DNA from: Ruminiclostridium josui JCM 17888
Lineage (GTDB): Bacteria; Bacillota; Clostridia; Acetivibrionales; DSM-1351
NCBI RefSeq assembly: GCF_000526495.1
Contig: NZ_JAGE01000002.1
Location: 310,001-374,000 of the forward strand
Direction of reading: 5' to 3'
DNA: 64,000 nucleotides
The position numbers and the translations under genes are program-made. Below the pieces are notes generated by a model. It ran no database searches and was not told where the DNA came from. It worked only from the letters and a program-made list of their open reading frames with translations. This document shows positions 22,601-33,200 of this stretch, piece by piece. Position 1 is the stretch's first letter; every line of letters begins with the position of its first letter.

Positions 22601-25600
22601 GTTTACTTCAACTTTTACTGGAAAAGAGTTTTTTCTTGAGGATCATGTGGTAAGAGGCCGAAAGATTATGCCAGGAGTGGCTTGTCTTGAAATGGCTAGG
22701 GCTGCGGCTCAAATGGCTGCATCCCCAATAAATATAAATCATGTCAGATTAAAAAACATTGTTTGGGCTCGTCCTATTACTGTTGCGGATAAGCCTGTAC
22801 AGGTAAACATAAGGCTTTACCCTGAGGAGGGTGAGGAGATTTCTTATGTAATTTTCAGTGAACATGAAGAAGAGAATAAGGATGATGTAATATACGGACA
22901 GGGAAGTGTTGTATTTGGCATAGATGACGAAGTACCGTCTGTTGACTTGGAGGTACTAAAAAGCGGTTTCAGCAGGGGTACTTTAACCCGAGAGCAATGT
23001 TATAAAGCTTATAGTATTATGGGTATAGATTACGGACCTGGCCACAAGGGCGTAGAAGAAATACGATTAGGAGAAGATAAAGTACTGGCAAGACTTTCGC
23101 TGCCAGATTCAGTTTCCAACACACATGGGCAGTTTGTCCTGCATCCCAGCATAATAGATTCAGCTCTGCAGGCGTCATTAGGCCTAAGAATGAAGGATAT
23201 GGACAAGCTTCCAAAACTGGCGTTGCCTTTTGCACTACAGGAGATTGAAATCACAGACAAATGTGCTCCTGACATGTGGGCCCTTATCAGTTACAGCGAA
23301 GGCAGTAAAGCAGGAGACAAGGTTGAGAAACTGGATGTTGATTTAATAGATGATACAGGGAAAATTTGTGTACGACTTAAAGGTTTTTCCACCAGAGTAT
23401 TAGACATTGATGGGGATATGGTTGAAGAACCTGATAAACACGGGACAGTAATAATGGAGCCATACTGGAAAGAGTTGTCTTCTGTTGGACAGAACACCTC
23501 TATTCAGTATATGCGAAATATTGTCATGTTGCTGGAACCGGATGAAAATTCGGTAATGAGTATCAGGGATGGAATTGGTGAAGGGCACTGTATAGTTCTG
23601 AAATCCACCCAAGAGGATATCGGAGAACGCTTTAAAACATATGCGACACAGATTTTTGAAGAAATCAGGAATACTATTATAGAAAAGCCGGAGGGCAAGA
23701 TATTAATACAAGTTGTGCATTTGGGTGAAGGAGATGGACGCGTTTACAGCGGGCTTTCGGGACTTTTGAAAACTGCACGAATAGAGAGCTCAAAAATAGT
23801 TGGTCAGCTGATTGAAATAGAATCCTGGAACGAACCGGCGAAGGTTATTGAAATACTTAAGAGCTGCAGTTTTTGTCCTCAGGATATACATCTAAAGTAC
23901 TTAAAGGGTAAAATGCTGTCTGCAGGCTGGAGAGAAGTTGACAGACTTGAAGAAGTGGAGTCGATTGCTTGGAAAAGCGATGGTGTTTATTTGATTACTG
24001 GTGGAGCAGGTAAACTGGGGCTTATATTTGCAAAGGAAATTGCTGAGAAAGCCGACGGTGTTACTTTGATACTCACAGGACGTTCAAGCCTTAATGAAGA
24101 CAAACAGGAAAAGATTGAAGAAATAAAAGCACTGGGAGCTCGGATAAAGTATAAGAGAGTTGATATGACCGACAAGAGGGAGGTCTTTGATTTAATAAAG
24201 GGCATCAAGGAGGAGTTTGGTAGATTGAATGGAATCATCCATGGTGCCGGATTTATTAAAGACAGTCTCATTCATAATAAAACTGTCAGGGAGTATCAGG
24301 ATGTACTGGCTCCAAAGGTTTTAGGACTGGTTAATACTGATTTGGCAAGCAAGGAGCTGGAGCTTGATTTCATGATACTCTTTTCTTCTGTTGCAGGTGC
24401 CTTGGGAAATTTGGGACAGGCTGACTATTCTGCTGCAAATTCTTTTATGGATGCGTTTGCAGAGTACCGAAGTTCTCTCACAGCTTCCGGACAGAGGAGT
24501 GGCAAGACACTGTCCGTAAATTGGCCTCTGTGGAAGGACGGGGGAATGCATGTTGATAAAGAGAGTGAAAGTATTCTGAGAAACAGAATGGGTATGGTGC
24601 CTATGGAGACATCGGCAGGTCTCAGAAGCTTTTATCGAATTTTGTCGTATACTAGCCACAATTTGATGGCTGTAGAAGGCAATATTAACGAGATTAGGGA
24701 AAAATTAATCGACACTTCCTCTGATGTTTCAGCAGAAAAAATTGAGAAAGTCCATGAGGAAGCTTATCATGTGATAGATGTGGATTTGGGTAGCTTACAG
24801 GAGAAAGTAGAGGCTGCATTAAAGCTAAATGTGTCAAGAAAGCTTAAAATAAAATTGGAAAATATTGACAGTAATTCTGAATTAAGCAGATACGGATTTG
24901 ATTCTATTACCCTGTTAGAACTGGCCAACCAACTAAATGAAGAGTTTAAAATTACACTGGCACCAACGATATTTTTTGAACATACAACCATAAAAAAAGT
25001 CGCTAAACATTTGATTGATGAATATAAAAGCCAGATGGCAGCACGATTTGATGTGCAGCCAAAGGAAAAGGCTGTTGTTAATACCAATGAAACTGTTGGA
25101 GAAGAATTTTCACCGGTTCAAAGGAAAATACCACGGTTTACACGATTTTTTGCACCCATGAGAAAGTCTACAGAAGAAAGCACATATGAACCCATAGCAA
25201 TTGTAGGCATAAGCGGGGCGTTTCCACAGTCGGAAGATGCCAATCAATTATGGCAAAACATTATTGAGGGAAGGAATTGTATTACAGAGATTCCTGATAG
25301 CCGCTGGAATTGGAGAGAGTATTATGGAGACCCCATGAACCAACATAATAAAACAAAAATCAAATGGGGCGGATTTATTGAAGGAGTAGATCAGTTTGAT
25401 CCACTGTTTTTTGAGATTTCACCAAGAGAAGCAGAACTAATGGACCCTCAGCAGCGACTTTTGCTAACACATGTCTGGAAAGCAATTGAAGATGCGGGTA
25501 TTGCTCACAGTAAACTGGCAGAGCAGCCGACAGGAGTTTTTGTCAGTGCTGTAGGGCTGAATGAATATTTAGATATTCAGACTTTACCCAAAGATAATCC

Positions 25601-28600
25601 TATGACTATGACATCCATAGTTCCGTCAATGGTTCCAAACCGTATTTCATATACACTTAATCTCAGTGGTCCTAGCGAATATTTCGAAACGGCATGTTCC
25701 TCGGTATTTGTATCGCTGCACCGTGCAGTTCAGTCCCTGCATCATGGAGAATGTAAATATGCCATAGTTGGTTCAGTCAATTTACTTCTTTCCCCGTTGG
25801 GATTTGCCGCGTTTGAAGCAATGGGTTTTCTTAGCCATGATGGACAGACAAGACCTTTCCAGGCAAATGCCAATGGTTATGTAAGAAGCGAAGGAGTAGG
25901 GGTACTGGTTCTTAGGCCTTTGAAAGATGCTGTGGAAGATAAGGATCACATATATGCAGTAATTAAAGGCACAGGAGTGGCCCACGGTGGAAAGGGAATG
26001 TCTATGACTGCTCCCAGTGCTGCAGGTATAAAGGCTGCAATGCTGCAAGCTTACAGAGCATCGAATATTGACCCACGGACAGTATCTTACATAGAAGCAC
26101 ACGGAATTGGTTCACCTCTGGGAGACGGTATTGAGATTAATGCTTTGAAATCAGGGTATCAGGAACTTTCCACCCAGTATCAAAAAAGTAAACAAGATGA
26201 GCCGGTATGCTACATAGGTAATATAAATCCATCTATCGGCCATGGAGAAGTGGTTTCTGGGATGGCTGCTTTAATGAAAGTTATCTTTGCAATACGTCAT
26301 AAGATGATGCCGGGTATACCCAATTTTACAAAACCTCATGAGAATATAATATTGAAAGGAAGCCCATATCAAATACTGAAAGAAAACAGGAAATGGGAAG
26401 CATTAAAGGACGAAAGCGGTAGAATTATGCCACGACGTGCAAGTATCAGCAGTTATGGGTTTGGAGGAGTGAATGCCCATATAGTTGTGGAAGAATATAT
26501 CTCACCTTCTATAGAAAGTGCTCATAGAGCTTTAGAGGTTGGCCCACAGATAATAGTCTTTTCTGCAAAGAACCAGGAAAGAGTAAGGGAAGTTATAAAT
26601 CAAATGCTAGAGTATGTGCAACATAGAGAGGAACTCCGGCTTGAGGATATTGCATATACCCTTCAGGTAGGCCGTGAGGTAATGGATTCAAGAGTTGCAA
26701 TGATAGTAAACAACCGGGAAGAATTTATTCACGGTATGAGGGAATATTTGAAGGCTGTAGAAGAAAACCGGGATATTGAGGCTCAGGTAACTATTTATAC
26801 AGGAAACTTGAATGAAGATCAATCGGAAATCAGAAGTCTTTTGTCAGGAAAACTTGAAGAGGTCTTACTTGACGTGTTACTAGGTGAAAGTAATTTGGAG
26901 AAACTGGCTCTTTATTGGGTTAAAGGAGGGAATATTCCATGGAAATCTCTCCATAAAGGATATGAACCCCAAAGAATTTCTCTGCCAACTTATCCTTTTG
27001 AAAAGCAGAGTTACTGGATTCATTCTGCCAAGCAGCAACAAGTATCAATTAATGAAGAATTGCCTGCTGGAAGCTATGGAGCAAAAGAAAAATATTCTGG
27101 TAGCTTAAGCAGCCAAATCAGGGATAGAATAGGCGGTCTTATAGGCATACCACCTGAAGACTTGCCTGCTAAAAAGCCTCTCAACAGCCTTGGCTTTAGT
27201 TCAATGCAGTCAGTAACACTGAAGTTTTTACTAGAACAGGATTTTGGTACAGAGATTCCTATTTCTACTTTAAGTGAACAGAACACCATTGAGCAAATGG
27301 AAAAAAGCCTTGCAGAATTAGTAGACAATACTGCTTTTGATGCTCGCACAAACAATACAAGTAAGGATGACTTAAATTCTGGAAATACCCTTACAAAAAT
27401 ACTCCCTGATACGGCAGGGCGATATGAAGTCTTTCCCATCAACGATATTCAGGAATCCTTCCTTACAGGACGCAAACTACGTTTTGGAGGCGACTGGACA
27501 GGATGTCATATCTACTTTGAAATAGAAAGGGATAACCTGGACATTTACCGTTTGAACAAAGCATGGGAACGACTTATGGAGCGTCATGATATGCTGCGTG
27601 CTGTTATTTTACCTAATGGAAATCAAAAAGTCTTGGAGAAAACGCCTGTCTACAGGTTTAAAACTGCTGACTTGAGATGGAAAAACCAAATTGAAATTAA
27701 GGAATATATCCAAAAAGTAAGAGAAAAAATGTCTCATAAGGTATATGAGAGTGACAAATGGCCTCTTTATGAAATTAGGATTAGTCTATGCCCTGAAAAT
27801 AAGTATATTATACATTTTAGCATTGATGAGTTAATCATAGACGCTAGTGGAATATACCTTCTTCTTAAGGAATGGCAAATGCTTTATGAGAATCCTAGCC
27901 TTGAATTACCATCTCTTGAAATATCTTTTAGAGATTACATAATTGCAACCAGGAAGTTTGAAAAATCAGAGCGTTATAGCAGAGACCTGGAGTACTGGAT
28001 GAAAAGGCTGGAAAACATACCTGACGGACCAAAGTTCATCACAGGCCCTAATAAGGACAGAGAATTCAGTAATAACGATTATTATCGTATAAGGCTCAAT
28101 GGAATCTTGGAGAAAGAACGATGGAGTCATCTTAAAATGAGAGCAGAGGAGTTGAAGGTATCTCCTACTGCTGTGCTCCTGAGTATATTTTCTGAGTTCA
28201 TACGGATTTGGAGCGGACAGGAAGAATTTTCACTTGTTTTGACTTTATTTAACCGACTCCCGCTGCACCCGCAAATAGACCAGATTATTGGCCCATTTAT
28301 TTCAACAAACATTTTTACTGTTGAAAAAAGAGGGGAACGAAGCTTTGAAGAAATCATTTCATATAATCAGGAGCTTTTGTGGAATGACCTGGATCACAGC
28401 AGTGTCAGTGGAATCAGCGTTTTAAGAGAACTAAAATCAAAGGGTAAAACTTCGAAGGACACAATACTGCCTGTAGTATTCACATCATTGGTAAACAGCT
28501 TTAATAACAATACTGACCAAGGCAGAGAAGATTTTTTTAAACAAATATCGTATATGGTGACTCAGACCCCGCAAGTTTATTTAGACCATCAGGTGCTGGA

Positions 28601-30212
28601 GCAGGATGGTATGTTGAAGTTTAGTTGGGATGCGGCTGAAGGTATTATAGGAAAAGAAAAATTGAGGGAGATGTTCTCTGCATACTGCCAGTTCTTAGAT
28701 TTAGTTTCGACTAAGACAGAACAATGGGATATAGCTGCTATAGCCAAAGGGATTACTAGTAGCTCACCTGAGCAAAAGCCGCTCTTAAAAGCTCTTCAAG
28801 GAAATAAGGAAAATTATTTACCGGAGGGCCCCAAGCTAAAAATTTCGGCAGAAGACAAGTATAACCCGTTTCCCTTAACAGACCTACAGCAGGCATATAT
28901 TTTCAGCAGAAGCAAGCTGATGTCCGGGAACGGCGGTAATTGCCAGTACTATCAAGAGATATCGGCAGAAAATCTAGATATTCAACGCTTGGAAAATGCA
29001 TTTAATAAATTAATAAAAACCCATGAAATGTTAACTGCCGTATTAAAGCCCGAAGGTGCACAAAAAATTCTGGAAGAAGTTCCGAATTATAAAATCAGTG
29101 TCACTGACTTAAGGGGAAGAAACACTGTGAAAGCAAAGCGTGAGCTGGAAATGATAAAACGCCGTATGCTTGAGAATGTGTTTGAACTTGAACGGTGGCC
29201 CTATTTTGACCTGTGTGTATCCATTGTAGATAATATAGAATCAAGAATTCATTTTGCCATTGATATGCTAATTGCTGATGGAAACAGCATTCAGCTTTTA
29301 ATGAAGCAGCTCTTTTATTTGTACGAGCATCCAGATGAGCAGCTTAAAAAACCTGTGTTCTCATATCGAGATTATATTATATCCCTTAGAGAATACAGGA
29401 GTACAGAAGGATATCAATTAAGCAAACAATACTGGGAGGACAAATTCTCAAAAATGCCGTCAGGGCCTCAGCTTCCCGTAATTGATGGAAGCGAACATTT
29501 GGTTTCTAGTGGGCATGAGCAGTATGCAGGAGTCCTGGAAAAGTGGGGAGTTTTCAAAGAGATAGCAAATAAACTGTCTGTTTCTCCGAGCTCTATTTTA
29601 CTTACAGCTTACTCTGAGGTTTTTTCAGCATGGCTTAAGTCAAAACCATTTTCTATTGCGGTTCCGTGTTGGGAACGTCTTGAACTTCATGAGGATATAT
29701 ACCAGCTGGTTGGTGATTTTACTGCTATGAGTTGGGTTGCCAATGATGGAAAGAAGAGAACATTCAGTGAAAAAGTGAAATTGAATGACCGGATTATAAA
29801 AGAGGATCTGTCCCACAAGGCTGTAAGCGGTTTGAAAGCTATAAGGAAAGCTGCCATAAAAAAGGCAAATGGTGGTGGACTTGCATTCCCTGTAGTTTTC
29901 AGCAGTTTGACGGAAGAAACATACCAGGGTGGCAGCGGTTTTAAAAAACTTGAGCCAATTACCAAAACACCTCAAGTTTACATTGATACAATAAGCGAGG
30001 TACGTGGAGAACAGCTTCATTTCTTCTGGAATGTGGCAAAGGGTATATATCCGGAAGGTATGATAGAAGAATTGTTTGCCGGGTATGAGAGATTGCTGAA
30101 GAGCCTGGCAGAAAAGCCTGAAAACTGGGACGTTATGGATTTCAACAGTTTGATTAGGCCACAGCCGGAGAAATACGGACATTCCGGACAAGCTATAGGA
30201 AGGGTGATGTGA
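19665..30212 (+). CDS. Giant subunit A: ACP3-KS-DH-KR-ACP-KS-ACP-Cy-Cy
   Basis: A 3,515-residue assembly-line subunit behind AAGGAGGT. Domains in order: ACP1 (S44), ACP2 (S164) and ACP3 (S268, with four residues missing just after the serine compared with ACP1/2); KS1 (about 349-775, C518, intact HGTGT and NFGH); DH1 (about 965-1250, H994 in HxxxGxxxxP, D1165); KR1 (about 1270-1640, Y1588/N1592, diagnostic Asp in GFIKD); ACP4 (S1747); KS2 (about 1842-2280, C2011 present, HGTGT changed to HGIGS, the catalytic Lys replaced by N2188); ACP5 (S2513, the preceding Asp replaced by Ser); two heterocyclization domains, Cy1 (about 2585-3015, D2721xxxxD2726) and Cy2 (about 3065-3500, D3200xxxxD3205). 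It ends without an adenylation domain, which opens subunit B. No loading enzyme precedes the three ACPs, so the starter is unknown. Confidence 0.93.
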   Translation: MKGSLKTKKNTYVKKIKEILEELLGYEKGSQDLDGSFLELGINSVLAVELVETLNSKLKIDLGIEVVFDYRNVNELAEHILEQVEGKAPVKSDSKQKTKVKGNKKSDRPKSKPISSLDKSSVHTSVHDFRHLELKVKEVLSKLLENTVSSNDLERSFLELGINSVLAVELVEALNEKLGIDLGIEVVFDYRDAKELAKYISGEFFTKKTLEQLPINIEEISVCDEVDLTALSKEEIELKIKEVMSLLLKNDGELLDLDKSFVELGLTSELIEGVNEKLGIDLGIEKVFDYKGASELAEFIFIHYGNGFSMDLPEGSSDEYESAEYENLIGEADQVDSLFRDIGWEGRNVEIAIIGISGKFAESETIEEFWKHLQAGDDCIKEINRSGWLENEFYDPDSTKKNKSISKWGGLLRNIERFEPLFFNISPLEAERMDPQQRLFLEEAYKAFEDGGYSPKELSGKKVGVFVGGRASDYRDKTLMEEEISTQTFLGSDMAILSARISYFLNLKGPSLSVDTACSSSLVAIHLASESIRRGESDIALAGGVFVLSSPEFYVMTSKTAMLSPDGKCKTFDNDANGIVLGEGVGAVLLKRLDAAIEDGDHIYGVIKGSAINQDGKTKGITAPSMLSQKALLHEAYEKASINPETIGYIEAHGTGTKLGDPIEVKALTEAFSMFTDKKRFCAIGSHKPNFGHSIMSAGIGGVFKILMAMKYGQIPPTINVKEVNRHIDFERSPFFINTELMEWKRKDGIPRRAGVSSFGFSGTNCHVIIEEPPLQKNTETEPAKPFYLFPLSAMTKEALDQKLEDMALWIEREGENFPIQDISYTLFKGRSHFSQRCIFIAKDLSQLKQKIQEVKEKGLADGYFTSEDEKLHAKKDSQEEYGIRLLEDISETGTISRDVFKEKLESLAKIYINGYDLDWEVMFEKGKYHRVPLPTYPFMGENYWVPGAWKHDCYEYTTSPEYLHPLLQVNTSNLLEQRFTSTFTGKEFFLEDHVVRGRKIMPGVACLEMARAAAQMAASPININHVRLKNIVWARPITVADKPVQVNIRLYPEEGEEISYVIFSEHEEENKDDVIYGQGSVVFGIDDEVPSVDLEVLKSGFSRGTLTREQCYKAYSIMGIDYGPGHKGVEEIRLGEDKVLARLSLPDSVSNTHGQFVLHPSIIDSALQASLGLRMKDMDKLPKLALPFALQEIEITDKCAPDMWALISYSEGSKAGDKVEKLDVDLIDDTGKICVRLKGFSTRVLDIDGDMVEEPDKHGTVIMEPYWKELSSVGQNTSIQYMRNIVMLLEPDENSVMSIRDGIGEGHCIVLKSTQEDIGERFKTYATQIFEEIRNTIIEKPEGKILIQVVHLGEGDGRVYSGLSGLLKTARIESSKIVGQLIEIESWNEPAKVIEILKSCSFCPQDIHLKYLKGKMLSAGWREVDRLEEVESIAWKSDGVYLITGGAGKLGLIFAKEIAEKADGVTLILTGRSSLNEDKQEKIEEIKALGARIKYKRVDMTDKREVFDLIKGIKEEFGRLNGIIHGAGFIKDSLIHNKTVREYQDVLAPKVLGLVNTDLASKELELDFMILFSSVAGALGNLGQADYSAANSFMDAFAEYRSSLTASGQRSGKTLSVNWPLWKDGGMHVDKESESILRNRMGMVPMETSAGLRSFYRILSYTSHNLMAVEGNINEIREKLIDTSSDVSAEKIEKVHEEAYHVIDVDLGSLQEKVEAALKLNVSRKLKIKLENIDSNSELSRYGFDSITLLELANQLNEEFKITLAPTIFFEHTTIKKVAKHLIDEYKSQMAARFDVQPKEKAVVNTNETVGEEFSPVQRKIPRFTRFFAPMRKSTEESTYEPIAIVGISGAFPQSEDANQLWQNIIEGRNCITEIPDSRWNWREYYGDPMNQHNKTKIKWGGFIEGVDQFDPLFFEISPREAELMDPQQRLLLTHVWKAIEDAGIAHSKLAEQPTGVFVSAVGLNEYLDIQTLPKDNPMTMTSIVPSMVPNRISYTLNLSGPSEYFETACSSVFVSLHRAVQSLHHGECKYAIVGSVNLLLSPLGFAAFEAMGFLSHDGQTRPFQANANGYVRSEGVGVLVLRPLKDAVEDKDHIYAVIKGTGVAHGGKGMSMTAPSAAGIKAAMLQAYRASNIDPRTVSYIEAHGIGSPLGDGIEINALKSGYQELSTQYQKSKQDEPVCYIGNINPSIGHGEVVSGMAALMKVIFAIRHKMMPGIPNFTKPHENIILKGSPYQILKENRKWEALKDESGRIMPRRASISSYGFGGVNAHIVVEEYISPSIESAHRALEVGPQIIVFSAKNQERVREVINQMLEYVQHREELRLEDIAYTLQVGREVMDSRVAMIVNNREEFIHGMREYLKAVEENRDIEAQVTIYTGNLNEDQSEIRSLLSGKLEEVLLDVLLGESNLEKLALYWVKGGNIPWKSLHKGYEPQRISLPTYPFEKQSYWIHSAKQQQVSINEELPAGSYGAKEKYSGSLSSQIRDRIGGLIGIPPEDLPAKKPLNSLGFSSMQSVTLKFLLEQDFGTEIPISTLSEQNTIEQMEKSLAELVDNTAFDARTNNTSKDDLNSGNTLTKILPDTAGRYEVFPINDIQESFLTGRKLRFGGDWTGCHIYFEIERDNLDIYRLNKAWERLMERHDMLRAVILPNGNQKVLEKTPVYRFKTADLRWKNQIEIKEYIQKVREKMSHKVYESDKWPLYEIRISLCPENKYIIHFSIDELIIDASGIYLLLKEWQMLYENPSLELPSLEISFRDYIIATRKFEKSERYSRDLEYWMKRLENIPDGPKFITGPNKDREFSNNDYYRIRLNGILEKERWSHLKMRAEELKVSPTAVLLSIFSEFIRIWSGQEEFSLVLTLFNRLPLHPQIDQIIGPFISTNIFTVEKRGERSFEEIISYNQELLWNDLDHSSVSGISVLRELKSKGKTSKDTILPVVFTSLVNSFNNNTDQGREDFFKQISYMVTQTPQVYLDHQVLEQDGMLKFSWDAAEGIIGKEKLREMFSAYCQFLDLVSTKTEQWDIAAIAKGITSSSPEQKPLLKALQGNKENYLPEGPKLKISAEDKYNPFPLTDLQQAYIFSRSKLMSGNGGNCQYYQEISAENLDIQRLENAFNKLIKTHEMLTAVLKPEGAQKILEEVPNYKISVTDLRGRNTVKAKRELEMIKRRMLENVFELERWPYFDLCVSIVDNIESRIHFAIDMLIADGNSIQLLMKQLFYLYEHPDEQLKKPVFSYRDYIISLREYRSTEGYQLSKQYWEDKFSKMPSGPQLPVIDGSEHLVSSGHEQYAGVLEKWGVFKEIANKLSVSPSSILLTAYSEVFSAWLKSKPFSIAVPCWERLELHEDIYQLVGDFTAMSWVANDGKKRTFSEKVKLNDRIIKEDLSHKAVSGLKAIRKAAIKKANGGGLAFPVVFSSLTEETYQGGSGFKKLEPITKTPQVYIDTISEVRGEQLHFFWNVAKGIYPEGMIEELFAGYERLLKSLAEKPENWDVMDFNSLIRPQPEKYGHSGQAIGRVM

Positions 30213-30214
30213 AT

Positions 30215-33200
30215 ATGACGGATAAGCAATTTTTACTGAGAGATAATGATCATAAACGCCTTTTGGAATGGAATAAAACATTCAGAGAATATCCATTACA
30301 CAAATGTCTGCATGAATTTATAGAAGAACAGGTGCGCAAAAGCCCGGATAATCCAGCTGTACGTTTTGACGGAGAACAGCTCAGCTATTTAGAATTTAAC
30401 AACCGTGCCAACCGATGTGCACGTTATTTAAGAAGTCTTGGAATAGGGCCTGACAGTATTGTTGGGGTAATAATGGAAAGATCATTAGAACTTCCGATAG
30501 CTCTTACTGCAATTCTAAAGGCAGGTGGTGCCTATTTGCCTCTGGACCCAGGTTATCCTGAGGAGCGAATTAGGTTTATGTTGGAGGATGCAGGAGTTTC
30601 GGTTATTCTAACACAGGAGAAATTTGGCTCCATTGTAGGAGATTTTGAGGGGACAAAATTCTATATGGACAGCCAGTGGAAATATATTTCGGGAGAACAG
30701 GGAAATGATTTGGATAATCTGGCTTCTTCTGAAAGCCTGGCATATATTATATACACCTCTGGCTCCACAGGCAAACCTAAAGGGTGTATGCTACCGCATA
30801 GAGCCATTGTTAACAGGCTGTTATGGATGCAGGAAAAATATTGCCTTACGGAGAGTGATAGGGTTTTACAGAAAACTCCTTTTACATTTGATGTTTCGGT
30901 TTGGGAATTCTTTTGGCCACTGCTTTCGGGAGCTTGCCTTGTATTAGCCAAACCAGGAGGTCATAAAGACAGTAATTATCTTGTTGAAGCAATAAGAAAT
31001 GAAGGGATTACCACATGTCATTTTGTGCCTTCCATGCTCAGGTTTTTTACCGGCAATCCCAATGTGGGTAAATGCAATACTTTAAGACAGGTTTTTACCA
31101 GTGGAGAGGCTTTGACTTATGATTTAATGAAAGAGTTCAAAGGAAACCTGGGTGCAGAGCTGCATAACCTTTATGGACCTACCGAAGCTGCGGTGGATGT
31201 AACTTATTGGAGGTGCCAGGAACGAGAGGATAAGAAGGTTCCCATTGGTCGGCCAATTTTCAATATACAGACGTACATACTTGACGATAATCTAAATCAG
31301 GTTTCTATTGGTGAAGAAGGGGAATTGCACATTGGAGGAATAGGTTTGGCCAAGGGGTATCTTAATCGCCCTGATTTAACAGCGGAAAAGTTCATTGACA
31401 ACCCTTTTAGTACTGAGCCGGGAGCGAAGCTTTATAAGACAGGAGACAAATGCAGGTTTTTGCCTGACGGAAATATAGAGTTTCTGGGACGTATGGACTT
31501 CCAAGTTAAGCTGCGTGGAAACCGCATTGAACTGGGAGAAATAGAAGAGACACTACGAGCCTATGACGACATACAGGAAGCTGTTGTCCTTGTGAAGGAT
31601 CAGGAAAGTCTGGATCCCAAGCTTGTAGCATACATTGTTAAAGATGGTGAGTTTCCCACTTCTAAACAACTGCGAGAATTTATAAAAGGCAGGTTGCCTG
31701 ATTATATGGTGCCAAATATTTTCGTTCCAATTGCTTCAATGCCTGTTACACAACATGGTAAGCTGGATCGTAAGGCTTTACCGTGGCCCATAAAAGATAC
31801 ATCTACGGAGCTCCAAAAGACTACCGGAGTTAAGAAGGAGCTGAATATCAATGAAGATGTATCAGAGTTTTTGTTGGATTTCATGGTAAACGCCCTTGAA
31901 AATAGAGAGATTAAAGAGGACAGCGATCTCTTCGATTTTGGAGCTACATCTTTAACTATGGCACAGTTGGTAGAAAAAATCCAAAATCAATATGGTATAC
32001 AGGTTCCTGTCGATGTGTTTCTAGATGAGCCTACTATTAAGGCTGTTTCTAATTATGTAAACAGTAAAGTTAAGGAGCAAAGCATAGCGACGGGAAGCCT
32101 TGATGTAGATGTCCGTGTCGACGAAAAAGTTGAAACTCCAGAACAACAGCCCTATATGGAAAAAGTAGATATTAATGATAAAGGAGAAATCAAACTTGAT
32201 GTCGTACGCTATTTGATGGGCTTTTTCTCAAAGATTTCAGGTTTAGAAAGAATTGAAGCCGGTGACGACCTTTTTGATATAGGCGCAACATCTTTAACTA
32301 TGGCCCAAATGGTTGAAGTAATTCAAAAAACATATAATGTCACTGTTCCTATAGATGTTATTTTGGAAGACCCCAGTATCAATGCTATTGCAGCTTATGT
32401 GGCTGAAAAGGCGAAGTTTTCGGAATTTAAAAGTGAGGTAAAGAAACAGCCTGTTGAGAAAAATATAGAGTTGGTTAAAGAGCCCACGGAAAGTATCAGG
32501 GATAGTCAAAAAATTATTAGGCTTAATAAGGCTATATTTAAGGAATCTGCTTATCAAAAAGGTAGGTTTAAGAGGAATTATGTTAAAAAGTTAATACCTT
32601 TCGGTTCGTTCAGCAGTTTTCTGTCACTTCTTAGTCGTGAAACAATTGACGGAGAGTCTAAATACCTGCATCCTACTGCAGGAGGGCTCAATGCTGTTCA
32701 GACATATATTTATATAAAAGAGAATTCAATAGAGGGATTTGAAAGAGGTATTTACTATTATCATCCTGAGAAACATGTATTGTATCTTATACATAATGAT
32801 CCTGAAATTGAAGAGGATATATTCTTTGAGTATGACCGTCCTTTTTTCCATAACGCAGGATTTGTACTGTTTTTTATAGCTCAGCTTGATGCAATTACAC
32901 CAGTATACCAGGGAGTAAGTCCAAGCTTGGTGACTATAGATGCAGGATATATGGGACAATTGCTTCTCAGCAGGCAAAGTGAATTCGGAATGGGAGTGTG
33001 TCCTGTTGTGGGAGTGGATTTTGAAAGAATAGCTTCCTATTTTAAGTTGGACAAGGGTCATAGATTCATTCATTGTATGCTGGGTGGTACTGCCGGAAAT
33101 CATTCTTTGCAGGATGGAGACAAAAATGAAAAAGGACTTTTAGAATATATTCAGAAAACCGGGAAAAACATTACCAATCATTTAAAGAATTATACTGGGG

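Noticed and set aside
23017-23275. Minus-strand and other-frame open stretches inside the PKS genes
   Set aside because: They lie within conserved KS/DH/KR coding sequence, have no ribosome binding site or recognisable domain, and are chance frames.
27420-30150. Ordinary C (peptide-bond) domains at the end of subunit A
   Set aside because: Both have DxxxxD instead of HHxxxDG and the Cy-type PVVF(T/S)S and TPQVY(L/I)D motifs.
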